From WJMT01 sp964611275 (GTDB taxonomy: Bacteria; Acidobacteriota; Aminicenantia; Aminicenantales; Aminicenantaceae), in contig CAZSZS010000110.1 of NCBI GenBank assembly GCA_964611275.1, positions 1 through 29,332 on the forward strand: 29,332 bases of DNA. Direction: 5' to 3'. Both the position numbers and the translations under genes were made by a program. Below are positions 7,037 to 15,520 of this stretch, one piece after another. Position 1 is the stretch's first letter; the number at the start of each line of letters is the position of its first letter. The notes beneath the pieces are model-generated. The model was given only the letters and a program-made list of their open reading frames with translations. It did no database searches and was not told the DNA's origin.

Positions 7037-8062
7037 TTATTTTTTGAGTTCTTCTTCCAATTTTTGTCTTTCTAGCTCAGCCTCTCTTGCTTCTTTATAT
7101 CTCTCTAAATACATCTGGCCATCCTGGATATAGCGATTAGCTCTGTCCGGGTCTATTTTAGCCAGAACACTCTGATATATGACACTCAACCAAGAATAAG
7201 GTTCCGGGTACTTGGGATCCAGTTCACTCGCTTTAAGAAGACAGGCCTCACTCTCTTTAGCAGCCTGAAGACGCTGGGCCCTTGAAAGTAAGTTCTGAAG
7301 CCTGTAGGCCTTAGACCATCTGTTGACTCCTTTAGAGAGCCAGGCGGCCGGGTTATCAGGTTCTAAATCAGTCCTTTTATCATGATAGAAAAAGGCCTGG
7401 TCTATTCTTTTCACACTCATCTCTAAATCCTGATAAAACTGGGCTATATAAGCATAACCCTGGGGATTTTCAGGTTCCAGCTCGATTCTTCTTAAATACA
7501 TCTGCTCCGCTTTTTCAAACGGAGTCTTTTCCCCGTTTTCAGCTTTTTCCCCCTCTTCTTCCTCGCTTTCACTACCAGCATATCTCTTGTAAAATTCAGC
7601 CACAACATAGTAATTGCTCATATTAGTAGGATTCATTTCCAAAATCTTTAAGAATAATTTTTCAGCTTCTTCAAAATTTCTTAATTTATCATACATATCT
7701 GCCAGTGAATGGATAATATCTTCATTCTCCGGGCTGATCTCATATGCTTTTCTTAGAGCCTCAAGAGCCTCTTCCGCACGCTCCATGTTTCTCTCGGTAT
7801 CTACTCCCGGACTAAAGACAGCCTTATAGCTTTCTCCCAGAAAACGGTACGCTTGAACTAGGTTTGGATTTAATTCCAAAGCCTTCTCATAGTTTTCTAT
7901 GGCGTCTCTATACTTTTGCTCAGAAAAAGCCTGATTGGCCAGTGTAAAATAATGATTTGCTTGTAATCTGCTTACTTTAATATTTTCGCAACTTATCGAA
8001 GCAAAAATTATAATAACAGCTATCGCGGCGATCAGAGTGGGATTCATCTTTTTTAGAGACAT
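7037..8062 (-). CDS. TPR-repeat lipoprotein
   Basis: A 341-residue protein with an N-terminal hydrophobic signal (about 9-22) and Cys25 in a loose lipobox (SISC), so a lipoprotein is likely but not certain. Tetratricopeptide units are clear: residues about 36-70 (YFTLANQAFSEQKYRDAIENYEKALELNP), 90-120, 124-155 and a looser set to 310. A Glu-rich low-complexity insert (about 165-180) interrupts the array. The C-terminal 20 residues form a charged helix. TPR arrays mediate protein contacts; no enzymatic role is visible. A perfect AAGGAGGT precedes the ATG, a 17-bp-spaced sigma70 promoter lies upstream and a terminator follows, so this is a single-gene unit. Confidence 0.88.
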   Translation of the reverse strand: MSLKKMNPTLIAAIAVIIIFASISCENIKVSRLQANHYFTLANQAFSEQKYRDAIENYEKALELNPNLVQAYRFLGESYKAVFSPGVDTERNMERAEEALEALRKAYEISPENEDIIHSLADMYDKLRNFEEAEKLFLKILEMNPTNMSNYYVVAEFYKRYAGSESEEEEGEKAENGEKTPFEKAEQMYLRRIELEPENPQGYAYIAQFYQDLEMSVKRIDQAFFYHDKRTDLEPDNPAAWLSKGVNRWSKAYRLQNLLSRAQRLQAAKESEACLLKASELDPKYPEPYSWLSVIYQSVLAKIDPDRANRYIQDGQMYLERYKEAREAELERQKLEEELKK

Positions 8063-8119
8063 TATGACCTCCTTAATCTTTATATCTATTCATCTTATTA
8101 TTCATGTCAGTAATTTGAA

Positions 8120-8148
8120 TTTATAATAAAAAGCCTTGTTAAAGTCAA
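8120..8148 (-). promoter_or_regulatory. Sigma70 promoter of the TPR lipoprotein gene
   Basis: On the - strand TTGACT (8143-8148) and TATAAA (8120-8125) are separated by 17 bases. The start point would be near 8113, about 50 bases before the ATG at 8062. The -35 box begins only about 27 bases past the der stop codon. Confidence 0.7.
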
Positions 8149-8174
8149 GCAAAACATACCTACTGGTTCACATT

Positions 8175-9491
8175 CTAGTTCCTTTTAAGGCGAAGCCGTA
8201 TAGGAGTCCCCCGTATATTAAAGTGCTCTCTTAAAAGAGAGGAAAAATATTTCTCATAGGAAGATAAAAGCGAGCCCCTGGAATGTGTAAAAAGAACAAA
8301 AGCAGGAGGAAGAATACTCTGCTGAACCATATATTTGATCTTTATCTTCTTTTTCTTTTTGGACAAAGGCGGTTTCTTCCGGGTCACGGAATCAAGGAAT
8401 TTATTAAGATGCGAAGTAGGTAACCAGGTCTTTGCATTGTTATAAATCTCTTCAGCTAAATCCAGTATCTTAACAGCCCTCTTCCCGGTCCGGGCCGATA
8501 TAAACAGAAGAGGCGCATAGGAAACAAAATCAAGTCTTTCATAAGCCTTTGTTTTAAACTCCTCATAGACTTTTTCTTTAAAGGGAATCAAATCCCATTT
8601 ATTCAAGGCAAGCATAAGAGGTTTTCCCGAGTCATATGCCATATGGGCTATGGCCGCATCCTGGCGGGTTGGATATTCAGTGGAATCCATTAAAAGACAC
8701 ACCACATCTGCCATCTTGATGTTTTTTTTTGCTCTGATGATACCGGCCTTTTCTCTTTCGTCCCTTGTTCTACTTAATTTTCGTATCCCTGCCGTGTCAA
8801 TAAGACAAAAAGGACGGCCGTTCCTTAAAACAACCGTATCAATACTGTCTCTTGTGGTTCCGGGAGTCTCACTGACTAGGATCTTTTCCTGACCGATGAT
8901 AAGATTGACTATAGAGGATTTGCCTACATTGATTCTGCCGACAACGGCTATTTTTACGGGGCTCAACTCCTGTTTATCATAAGACTTACTGGGAATAACA
9001 TTGGTGACCGCCTCTTCAAGAAGTTCTATGTTCCTTTTATGCTCTGCAGATATGGGAATAAGAACATCCCCGCCAAGCTCGAAAAATTCCCACAGGGATT
9101 TCTCTTCCACGGCAGGTGAGTCCATTTTATTAACCACTATGATTATGGGCTTATCAAGCTTTTTTAGCGAGATAAAGAGCTCCTGTTCAGAAGGCACGAT
9201 CCCTTTCCTGGCATCAAGCATGAATATCAGCACATCAGCCTGTTTTGAAGCCTCCCATGCCTTGAGTTTGACTTGAGCTGAAAGAGGATTCGATTCAGAG
9301 TCGAAAAAACCGCCGGTATCCACAAGTTCGAACTTTTTACCTCCTATTGTGCACACACTTGAGTTCATATCCCTTGTCATGCCCGGCGAAGAGTGCACAA
9401 TAGCCTTTTTTTCTCTGAGAAGCCGATTGAATAAAGTCGACTTTCCCACATTTGGAAACCCGACGATAACGACCCTGGTAAGCTTATTCAT
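8175..9491 (-). CDS. der: Ribosome-assembly GTPase Der (EngA)
   Basis: Der carries two tandem GTPase domains and a KH-like C-terminal domain and is needed for 50S subunit maturation. In this 438-residue protein G-domain 1 has GFPNVGKS (11-18), a VDTGG switch motif and NKMD. G-domain 2 starts near residue 180 with GRINVGKSS, then LIDTAGI and NKWD. The C-terminal part (about 350-438) is the KH-like domain, with KKKKKIKIKYMVQQ-type basic strand and RGTPIRLRLK at the end. Length is typical. AGGGA precedes the ATG. It lies 44 bases after the GerMN gene, with no obvious promoter between, so it probably belongs to the amidase-GerMN-der unit. Confidence 0.97.
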   Translation of the reverse strand: MNKLTRVVIVGFPNVGKSTLFNRLLREKKAIVHSSPGMTRDMNSSVCTIGGKKFELVDTGGFFDSESNPLSAQVKLKAWEASKQADVLIFMLDARKGIVPSEQELFISLKKLDKPIIIVVNKMDSPAVEEKSLWEFFELGGDVLIPISAEHKRNIELLEEAVTNVIPSKSYDKQELSPVKIAVVGRINVGKSSIVNLIIGQEKILVSETPGTTRDSIDTVVLRNGRPFCLIDTAGIRKLSRTRDEREKAGIIRAKKNIKMADVVCLLMDSTEYPTRQDAAIAHMAYDSGKPLMLALNKWDLIPFKEKVYEEFKTKAYERLDFVSYAPLLFISARTGKRAVKILDLAEEIYNNAKTWLPTSHLNKFLDSVTRKKPPLSKKKKKIKIKYMVQQSILPPAFVLFTHSRGSLLSSYEKYFSSLLREHFNIRGTPIRLRLKRN

Positions 9492-9535
9492 TTCCCTGTT
9501 AGCTCAAAAAATAGTAAATATCAGAAAGAAAAATA

Positions 9536-10141
9536 TCAATCATTTATAAGGTCATAACGAGGAAGGAACGGCCTTCTAAGGTCAATATGGCCGGCTAATG
9601 TTTCCTGTTCCGTTCCGTTGACCAGAATGAAAACTTTTTTAATTGATTTAAAATTATAGGCAATGGTATTGACAATGGAAAATACTGAAGAGATCTCTGC
9701 AGAGGAACCTGATGGATGTGCTGTCTGAAACTCAGGAGAAAAATCAACGTATACGATTCCATCCCTTGTAATATAGACGCTTCTGACTTTTGTCTCCGAA
9801 GGAAACGGGGACAGCAATCCTTCTTCAGATCCAATAATCAGTTCCTTTACCACGCTTTCTATCTGGTTTTCCAGTATCGGTTCATTGGGTATTTCTCTCT
9901 CCTCCCTGTGCAGCCGGTAATCTTCCTCAGAAATGAAAAACAACACTATTTTTCTTGTATCCGGCTCTTGTTCTTCTGAACGCTCCTCTTCCAACAAATC
10001 AATTGAAGAAATGTCAGGAGTTCTTTCTTTGCCATGGCTTCCAAAAAAAAGCACCATCAGAATGACCAGTGATACCAAAAGAGCAGCGGGAAGAATCAAT
10101 TTTTTTAATTCCATGGCTTTTTTACTGGTGGGTGTATTCAT
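9536..10141 (-). CDS. Membrane-anchored GerMN-domain protein
   Basis: A 201-residue protein: one membrane anchor (about 14-34), an acidic linker (40-62), then a GerMN fold (about 63-190). The domain has a first strand KIVLFFISE, the IESVVKELIIG helix, GLLSPFPSETKVRSVYITRDGIVYVDFSPEF, a helix ending NTIAYNF and the final KKVFILVNG strand. GerMN occurs in spore germination proteins but is widespread in non-sporulators, often beside amidases. Here it overlaps the end of the amidase gene by 20 bases, which suggests coupling and a shared cell-wall role (inference). A second in-frame ATG at 10114 would remove the overlap; neither start has a clear ribosome site. Confidence 0.85.
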   Translation of the reverse strand: MNTPTSKKAMELKKLILPAALLVSLVILMVLFFGSHGKERTPDISSIDLLEEERSEEQEPDTRKIVLFFISEEDYRLHREEREIPNEPILENQIESVVKELIIGSEEGLLSPFPSETKVRSVYITRDGIVYVDFSPEFQTAHPSGSSAEISSVFSIVNTIAYNFKSIKKVFILVNGTEQETLAGHIDLRRPFLPRYDLIND

Positions 10142-11267
10142 TCAAAAATTCTGCCAGCCCCAGATATATCGCCTGTGCAATGCTGTTCTGAAATTCGTCT
10201 GAAATCAGATTTTTTTCCTCCCTTGGATTGGAAATAAACGCTGTCTCAACAAGAACTGCCGGACATGCCACCCCTGTTAGAACCTTAAAGGGGGCTTGTT
10301 TGACTCCTCGGTTCAAGGTCCCGCTGAGGGTATTGAGCTTGGTCTGGATTTTCTCGGCGAGCCGGCTGCTCTGACGAATATAGGAAGACTGCGCCATATC
10401 CCATAAGATCAATTTTATGTCATCCACATTATCGCTCTGTATACTCTCCAGTTCGGTGGAATTATTCTCCAAATAGGCAAGCCTGCGGGTTTCCTCGTCA
10501 GTGGCATTCAAACTCAAAAAAAATGTCTCTGAGCCCTGTGCTGTTTTTCTGTAAGAGCCATTAGCATGGATACTGATAAAAACAAAGGCTTTATAATTGT
10601 TGGCAATGGCAGCTCTTCTCTCAAGAGAGACATCAACATCCTCCTCTCTTGTCAACTGTACCCTGTAAGGAAGATTCCTTTCGATGATAGCCTTTAATTT
10701 AAGCGCGATATCCAGAGTGATCGTTTTTTCTTTGGACCCATATCTTCCCTCAGCACCTGTTTCCAGTCCGCCGTGACCCGGATCTATGACAATAGTCTTT
10801 AATCCTTCCTGCATAGAAACATTTGCAGGCGCATTTGAATCAGAATCTTTTTCATAACGGGAATCACTGTGGTTGTCCTCTTTAAATGCTTCTTGTGACA
10901 ACGCTAGATCTATAAAGGCTGTCGCGGAATCCCTGGAAATGTAAGGACGGCAGACAAGGTCATTATGAGCCAGTTTTATGGTGAATATATAATAATCAGA
11001 TCCTCTTCCCCATTCTATTGACTCTACCCGGCTGCTTTGAAATACTTCCTTGCGAATGTTAAACGGATCATCCGCTCTGACTCTGACAAGGATATAAAGC
11101 CCGCTTTTTTCCGTACTTATGCTTAAAGGCTCAGAAGATTCCAAGAAGACACGGGAATAATCAGAGTAATCTTTAACCGACAGCTTGATAGAAGGGCTTT
11201 GCTGGGAAAGAAGAAAGCCCTGAATGACTATCAAAACCGCAAAAATCACGAACCGTTTATTTTTCAT
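10122..11267 (-). CDS. N-acetylmuramoyl-L-alanine amidase with AMIN domain
   Basis: A secreted amidase of the AmiA/B/C type that cleaves the bond between muramic acid and the peptide stem. From the ATG at 11267 (381 aa) there is a signal peptide (about 4-21), an AMIN-like beta domain (25-125) that targets peptidoglycan at division sites, a low-complexity linker (128-152) and an Amidase_3 domain (157-375). Zinc and catalytic residues are visible: His165 in IDPGHGG, Glu180, His234 in SIHANG and Glu341 in VETAFISNP. A GTG at 11279 would add four residues but spoils the signal peptide start. It begins 42 bases after the 3' end of the tmRNA gene. Confidence 0.94.
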   Translation of the reverse strand: MKNKRFVIFAVLIVIQGFLLSQQSPSIKLSVKDYSDYSRVFLESSEPLSISTEKSGLYILVRVRADDPFNIRKEVFQSSRVESIEWGRGSDYYIFTIKLAHNDLVCRPYISRDSATAFIDLALSQEAFKEDNHSDSRYEKDSDSNAPANVSMQEGLKTIVIDPGHGGLETGAEGRYGSKEKTITLDIALKLKAIIERNLPYRVQLTREEDVDVSLERRAAIANNYKAFVFISIHANGSYRKTAQGSETFFLSLNATDEETRRLAYLENNSTELESIQSDNVDDIKLILWDMAQSSYIRQSSRLAEKIQTKLNTLSGTLNRGVKQAPFKVLTGVACPAVLVETAFISNPREEKNLISDEFQNSIAQAIYLGLAEFLNEYTHQ

Positions 11268-11308
11268 TTGAGCCAGCACAATGTATCTTTACACAAAAAC
11301 AATCATAA

Positions 11309-11653
11309 TGGAGGCGGCGGGAATCGAACCCGCGTCCGAAGGCATTCAACGAGAGGACGCTACATGCTTATCCTCTTCTTTTTTCTCGCTTCAAGGCTGT
11401 CAAAGAGGAAAACTACCCTGAAACCAGCTCCATAAAAAATCACTCGCCTGGCAAGGAGCCCGCCAGGTCCGCTATCCTGCTGGTCGGCGTTTCTTGAGCG
11501 CCGCAGGAAAACGCAAAAGAAACGGCATGCCTCTTGTTAGGCAGCTAATGGCATTGATTCTGCACTTGTAAGTTTCCACCTGTTTAACGAGGTGGGTGGG
11601 GCCTCGACATGCTTCCTCAGTCTCTTTACCTCCGTCGAACCCAATTCGCCCCC
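11309..11653 (-). ncRNA. ssrA: Transfer-messenger RNA (tmRNA)
   Basis: A complete tmRNA of about 345 bases that rescues stalled ribosomes. The 5' end GGGGGCG (11647-11653) pairs over 7 bp with 3' CGCCTCC (+ strand 11310-11316), leaving a discriminator A at 11309. The CCA tail is not encoded. A T-arm with GGTTCGATTCC stands before the 3' end, and GGGTTCGACGG near the 5' end is the conserved tmRNA D-loop region. A first pseudoknot stem CCACCT/AGGTGG precedes the resume site. The messenger part reads GCA GAA TCA ATG CCA TTA GCT GCC TAA (+ strand 11537-11563), giving the tag AESMPLAA after the charged alanine. The resume codon choice (GCA after CAAGT) is inferred. Confidence 0.96.
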
Positions 11654-11655
11654 AG

Positions 11656-11677
11656 TCTCATATATCATTATATGAGA
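11656..11677. promoter_or_regulatory. Perfect 9-bp inverted repeat over the ssrA -10 box and start point
   Basis: TCTCATATA (11656-11664), the spacer TCAT, and TATATGAGA (11669-11677) form a perfect inverted repeat. It covers the -10 hexamer and the predicted transcription start of ssrA. It could be an operator, or only AT-rich promoter melting sequence. Confidence 0.4.
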
Positions 11678-11694
11678 GATAATAAAAATGTCAA
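11667..11694 (-). promoter_or_regulatory. Near-consensus sigma70 promoter of ssrA
   Basis: On the - strand a perfect TTGACA (11689-11694) and a perfect TATAAT (11667-11672) are separated by 16 bases. The start point is expected near 11660, 6-8 bases before the mature tmRNA 5' end at 11653, so a very short leader must be trimmed. Confidence 0.88.
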
Positions 11695-11751
11695 TATGAA
11701 GTAAGAACCCGGAGATTCCGCAGCTCTCGCTTTAAATAATTTAAAAATAGT

Positions 11752-11781
11752 TTGTCTATTATATATTTATTATGATATAAG
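11752..11781 (+). promoter_or_regulatory. Possible promoter of the kinase gene
   Basis: TTGTCT (11752-11757) and TATAAG (11776-11781) are 18 bases apart in an AT-rich stretch 74 bases before the kinase ATG. The hexamers are only partial matches, so this is a weak call. Confidence 0.35.
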
Positions 11782-11854
11782 ATTTTTATAAGCAAGCTGA
11801 ACAAACAGGGAATGCGCAAAATTTCTCTTGCAAACATGGCCCCAGGGAAATCTT

Positions 11855-13531
11855 ATGGAAAAAAATAAAAAAATAGGTAAATACAAAATATTAGATACCA
11901 TTGGAAAAGGGGCTATGGGCATTGTTTATAAAGCTCTGGATCCTGACATTGACAGAACCGTGGCCATTAAAGCCATAAGATTCGATACCGTTTCCGAAGA
12001 TACCGAGCGCGACGAAATAATGCAGAGATTTATAAGAGAAGCCCAGTCGGCAGGAAACCTCGTTCATCCGAATATTGTCACTATTTATGATGTTGTGAAA
12101 AGCAAGAACATGACCTATATAGTGATGCAGTATATCGAAGGACACAGCCTTCAAAAAACTATTTCTTCAGGCCAAAAAATACCCATGGAAAAAGCTGTGT
12201 TCCTCCTGACCCAAATATGCAGTGCCTTGAGCTATGCCCATGAAAAGGGTATCATCCACAGGGATATAAAACCCGCAAATATCCTTATAGATAAAGAAGG
12301 AAAACCTTATCTCGTTGATTTTGGCATAGCCAGAATCGAAACATCGACCATCACGCAAACAGGAAGAACCGTCGGAACCCCGAGTTATATGTCTCCCGAA
12401 CAGGTTATGGGGCAAAAAGTGGACAAGTGTTCTGATATATTTTCACTGGGAGTCCTCCTTTATGAAATCCTTACAGGAAAAAGACCTTTCCATGGAGAAA
12501 GCATAACAACGGTGATTTACAAGATCATTCATGAAGAACCTTTGGCATCCACTGAAATAAGAAATGCGCTTCCTGAAGGATTCGAGACGATAATCTCAAA
12601 AGCGTTGGCCAAAGACCCCAAAAAACGCTATCAAACATGCGAGCAGCTTCAACAGGACCTTCAAGGGCATGCAGAAACAACTCAAAAACCCCCAAAAAGA
12701 ACAAGCCGGAGGTGGATCGGAATCAGTATTGCGGTCGGGTCTCTTTTTATCATAGGAGCTGTTTTGGTTCTGTTCCTCAATCAAAAAATACACCTTCCCT
12801 TCCTGGGGGCAGAAAAATCGATTGAAATAACAGCTGAATCTCCTCTTCCTCCCCCTATTCACATCAACGAATTCATTGAGGTCCAAGACAACACGGAAAA
12901 GCAAATGACGCTGAGTTTTGAAAACAAGGACTATTCAAAAACAAAAGAGCTGGCGGAGAAAATACTTTCCACACAACCTGGCCATAAAACAGCCCTGCGA
13001 TACCTTGAGCAGGCACAGGACGAGCTCCAAAATCTATCCAACAAAGCCAAGGCATCCCCGTATTTGAACACAGGGATCAATCATTACAAACAAGGCTCTT
13101 ACAAGAAATGCATCGATGATATGAATCAAGTCTTGAAATGGGACCAAGAAAATAAGGAGGCTAAAAAATATATCTATTTAGCGGATACGGCCTTATCTCA
13201 AATAGAAATAAAAAATATACTTGAACGACAGAAGAAAGCAGAGGAAGAAAAAAACCTGGATAACATACTCGCTGATATAGGATCTGAAAACTTTTTGGAA
13301 CAGAGGAAAGCTGATCTGAGTCTTCTGTTCGAGCACTACAAAGATATCCAGTCTATCTACTCTGACATCAACATCCAATTCAAAAATACCAGAGAAGCAA
13401 AAGTGGGCTTTTCCCATATGCTGATCGCTGTCTACAAGAAAACCAACCAAAGAAAAGTGCTTTTTGAAGGAACAAAAACATGGACAGTGAAAAAAACAGG
13501 AGATCAATGGAAAATCATTGATAATGAATAA
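11855..13531 (+). CDS. Transmembrane Hanks-type Ser/Thr protein kinase with TPR-like and NTF2-like extracytoplasmic part
   Basis: From the ATG at 11855 (558 aa; AGGGAA 6 bases upstream) the order is: kinase domain 10-270, linker, one membrane segment (about 287-308), extracytoplasmic part 309-558. All catalytic elements are present: GKGAMG loop (17-22), Lys39 in VAIK, HRDIKPAN (135-142) with Asp137 and Asn142, DFG (155-157) and GTPSYMSPE (174-182). The outer part has helical TPR-like repeats (about 360-455; FENKDYSKTKELAEKILSTQPG), a coiled stretch, and a C-terminal module ending in a strand pattern (KTWTVKKTGDQWKIID) typical of NTF2/SnoaL-like folds. A TTG at 11828 could extend it by nine residues but lacks support. 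The next gene follows after 36 bases and may be a partner. Confidence 0.93.
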   Translation: MEKNKKIGKYKILDTIGKGAMGIVYKALDPDIDRTVAIKAIRFDTVSEDTERDEIMQRFIREAQSAGNLVHPNIVTIYDVVKSKNMTYIVMQYIEGHSLQKTISSGQKIPMEKAVFLLTQICSALSYAHEKGIIHRDIKPANILIDKEGKPYLVDFGIARIETSTITQTGRTVGTPSYMSPEQVMGQKVDKCSDIFSLGVLLYEILTGKRPFHGESITTVIYKIIHEEPLASTEIRNALPEGFETIISKALAKDPKKRYQTCEQLQQDLQGHAETTQKPPKRTSRRWIGISIAVGSLFIIGAVLVLFLNQKIHLPFLGAEKSIEITAESPLPPPIHINEFIEVQDNTEKQMTLSFENKDYSKTKELAEKILSTQPGHKTALRYLEQAQDELQNLSNKAKASPYLNTGINHYKQGSYKKCIDDMNQVLKWDQENKEAKKYIYLADTALSQIEIKNILERQKKAEEEKNLDNILADIGSENFLEQRKADLSLLFEHYKDIQSIYSDINIQFKNTREAKVGFSHMLIAVYKKTNQRKVLFEGTKTWTVKKTGDQWKIIDNE

Positions 13532-13567
13532 AAAATATATATAATAAAAAGAGTGTTGGGATAAACG

Positions 13568-15508
13568 ATGGAGACAAGGGTATTAGGCATCATAAAAAAC
13601 GTGCTTCTCGTCCTATCCGTTTTGGCCATATGTGCCCAGCTTGTTTCTGCTTCCCTAAAATTAGAAGTAATCGCCAGCAACGCCAATATAAAATTGAAGC
13701 CTGAAATAGGCGGTGAGAATATTGCCCAAGTCAATGCCGGCGCCATCCTAATCAGTGAGGAGAAACAAGGAGAATGGTATAAAGTCAGTTTTGAGATACA
13801 AGAGAAAGTTATTTCTGGCTTTATACACGAAATGCTGGTCAAAGTCATTGATGATGACACTGTCCGAACAGATACTCCTCTAACCAGAGAGGAGAGCCAG
13901 GAAGAAATAATCGCAAAAATAGAAACAACTGTTGATAGCAGCAAAAAATTAATCCGTGAAGAGCAGCAGTTGGATACGGCCATTTCCTCACTGAGGCCTC
14001 TCATCCCAAAAGTTTTCCGGGTCATGGATTTTGACAAACAGAAAAGACTGGCAGCAGAGATATATCTCTGGATAGGGCTTGGATATGCGGCCCAAAATGA
14101 TGATTTTCTAGCCCTTAAAGAAATAAAAAATATGTTCGAGGTCGATCACTCCTATGCCTTAGAGATCTCCCGCAACATATACGACCCAAACATAGCCAAA
14201 ATAATAAGCCTTGCAGAAAAAGAATACCTGGGACTCATCAAAGATTATTATCTTAAAATATCCACAAAACCCCAGGATGCCGTAATAAAACTAAACGGGG
14301 ATGAAGCAGGCAAGACTCCCACGACCATTAAAACAGATTCACCCAAATTCACTCTTGAAATAGAAAAAGAAGGCTACCAACCCATAAAAGATGATGTCTT
14401 TCTTATCTCTGAGACAAGTGAAAAAGAATTCATTCTCCAGAAAATCGGAAGGGCTGTCCATATAAGTTCTGCACCACCCGGCGCAAAAATTTTCCTTAAC
14501 GGAGAATACACCGGTATGGATACAGCTTCAAACCTTCCCTTTGTGGAGTTCGGGATTCACAAATTAAGAATATCCAAAAAAAATTATAAAGACTGGTTAC
14601 AGGACCTTGAGGTGGCAAAAGGAGAAGGCCCTCTCAAGCTGGAAATCACATTAGAGCCCAAAACATACGTCAGTGTCGGCCAATGGGGAAAAGAGAACTC
14701 CTATTTCTTTGCCTCTCCTACAGGAATAGCCATGGACAGGCAGGGCAACTTCTATGTCATTGATGAAAGCGATTTAACCATAAATAAAATCAGTCCGGAA
14801 GGAATATTCAAGACTGATCTTGCGGTAAGCAAACGGGATCTCAATAGATTAAAAAACCCTTTTGGGATCGCTGTAACCGACGATGGATACCTTTATGTCA
14901 CTGACATCAAAAAACACTGTGTCACGAAGTTTGACAGCACAGGAAATTTTGTTCTTAAATGGGGAAAACTAGGATCTGGAGATTCCGAACTCAACACTCC
15001 TTTGGGAATAGCGGTTGACCGGGAGAACAATGTGTATGTCGCGGACTCGGGAAACCATAAAATCAAAAAGTTCACACATCTGGGTGTTTTCCAATATTCC
15101 TGGGGTGAAGAAGGCGCTTCCGAAGGTGAGTTTTCATACCCTGCAGGAATTTTCATCAACAATAGAGACGAAGTGTTTGTCACGGACCAAAACAACCTGC
15201 AAAAATTCACAAACAGCGGGGAATTCATCTCAGGCTGGGGAGATAAAGGCACAGCGCCGGGAAAATTTGACAGGCCTATGGGTATCACCAGTGACAGTGA
15301 TAACTGCATTTATATATCAGATACGTATAACAACCGGATCCAAAAATTCGATGAGAGCGGCCGGTTCATAACCGAATGGGGAAAGTCAGGTTCTGAGGAA
15401 GATCGGATCAATTTTCCTATAGGAATCGCTGTTGACTCTAACGGCCTGGTTTATGTTGTGGAAAGAGACAGCAATAGAATTCAGATCTTTGGCATTTCCT
15501 CGAAATGA
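13568..15508 (+). CDS. Secreted SH3-PEGA-NHL repeat protein
   Basis: A 646-residue exported protein. It has a signal peptide (about 8-28), an SH3-like domain (about 30-95, with NIKLKPE, GEWYKV and SGFIHE), a helical region (105-220), two PEGA domains (about 226-292 with AVIKLNGDEAGKTP, and 293-366 with APPGAKIFLNGEYTG), and a six-bladed NHL propeller (about 370-646) with repeated PxGIAVD-NxxYVxD-xxxIxKF units. PEGA domains often bind cell-surface carbohydrate; NHL propellers bind ligands or proteins. It follows the kinase gene by 36 bases on the same strand with GGGAT before the ATG, so co-transcription is likely. Its stop lies 12 bases from that of the convergent peptidase gene. Confidence 0.9.
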   Translation: METRVLGIIKNVLLVLSVLAICAQLVSASLKLEVIASNANIKLKPEIGGENIAQVNAGAILISEEKQGEWYKVSFEIQEKVISGFIHEMLVKVIDDDTVRTDTPLTREESQEEIIAKIETTVDSSKKLIREEQQLDTAISSLRPLIPKVFRVMDFDKQKRLAAEIYLWIGLGYAAQNDDFLALKEIKNMFEVDHSYALEISRNIYDPNIAKIISLAEKEYLGLIKDYYLKISTKPQDAVIKLNGDEAGKTPTTIKTDSPKFTLEIEKEGYQPIKDDVFLISETSEKEFILQKIGRAVHISSAPPGAKIFLNGEYTGMDTASNLPFVEFGIHKLRISKKNYKDWLQDLEVAKGEGPLKLEITLEPKTYVSVGQWGKENSYFFASPTGIAMDRQGNFYVIDESDLTINKISPEGIFKTDLAVSKRDLNRLKNPFGIAVTDDGYLYVTDIKKHCVTKFDSTGNFVLKWGKLGSGDSELNTPLGIAVDRENNVYVADSGNHKIKKFTHLGVFQYSWGEEGASEGEFSYPAGIFINNRDEVFVTDQNNLQKFTNSGEFISGWGDKGTAPGKFDRPMGITSDSDNCIYISDTYNNRIQKFDESGRFITEWGKSGSEEDRINFPIGIAVDSNGLVYVVERDSNRIQIFGISSK

Positions 15509-15520
15509 ACCAAACCCTGT

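Noticed and set aside
11828..11854. TTG-initiated nine-residue extension of the kinase
   Set aside because: No ribosome site precedes the TTG, while the ATG at 11855 has AGGGAA upstream and a typical kinase N-terminus.
13504..14037. 177-codon open frame on the - strand
   Set aside because: It lies opposite the signal peptide and SH3 domain of the PEGA-NHL protein, whose reading is well supported; no ribosome site or family pattern is present.
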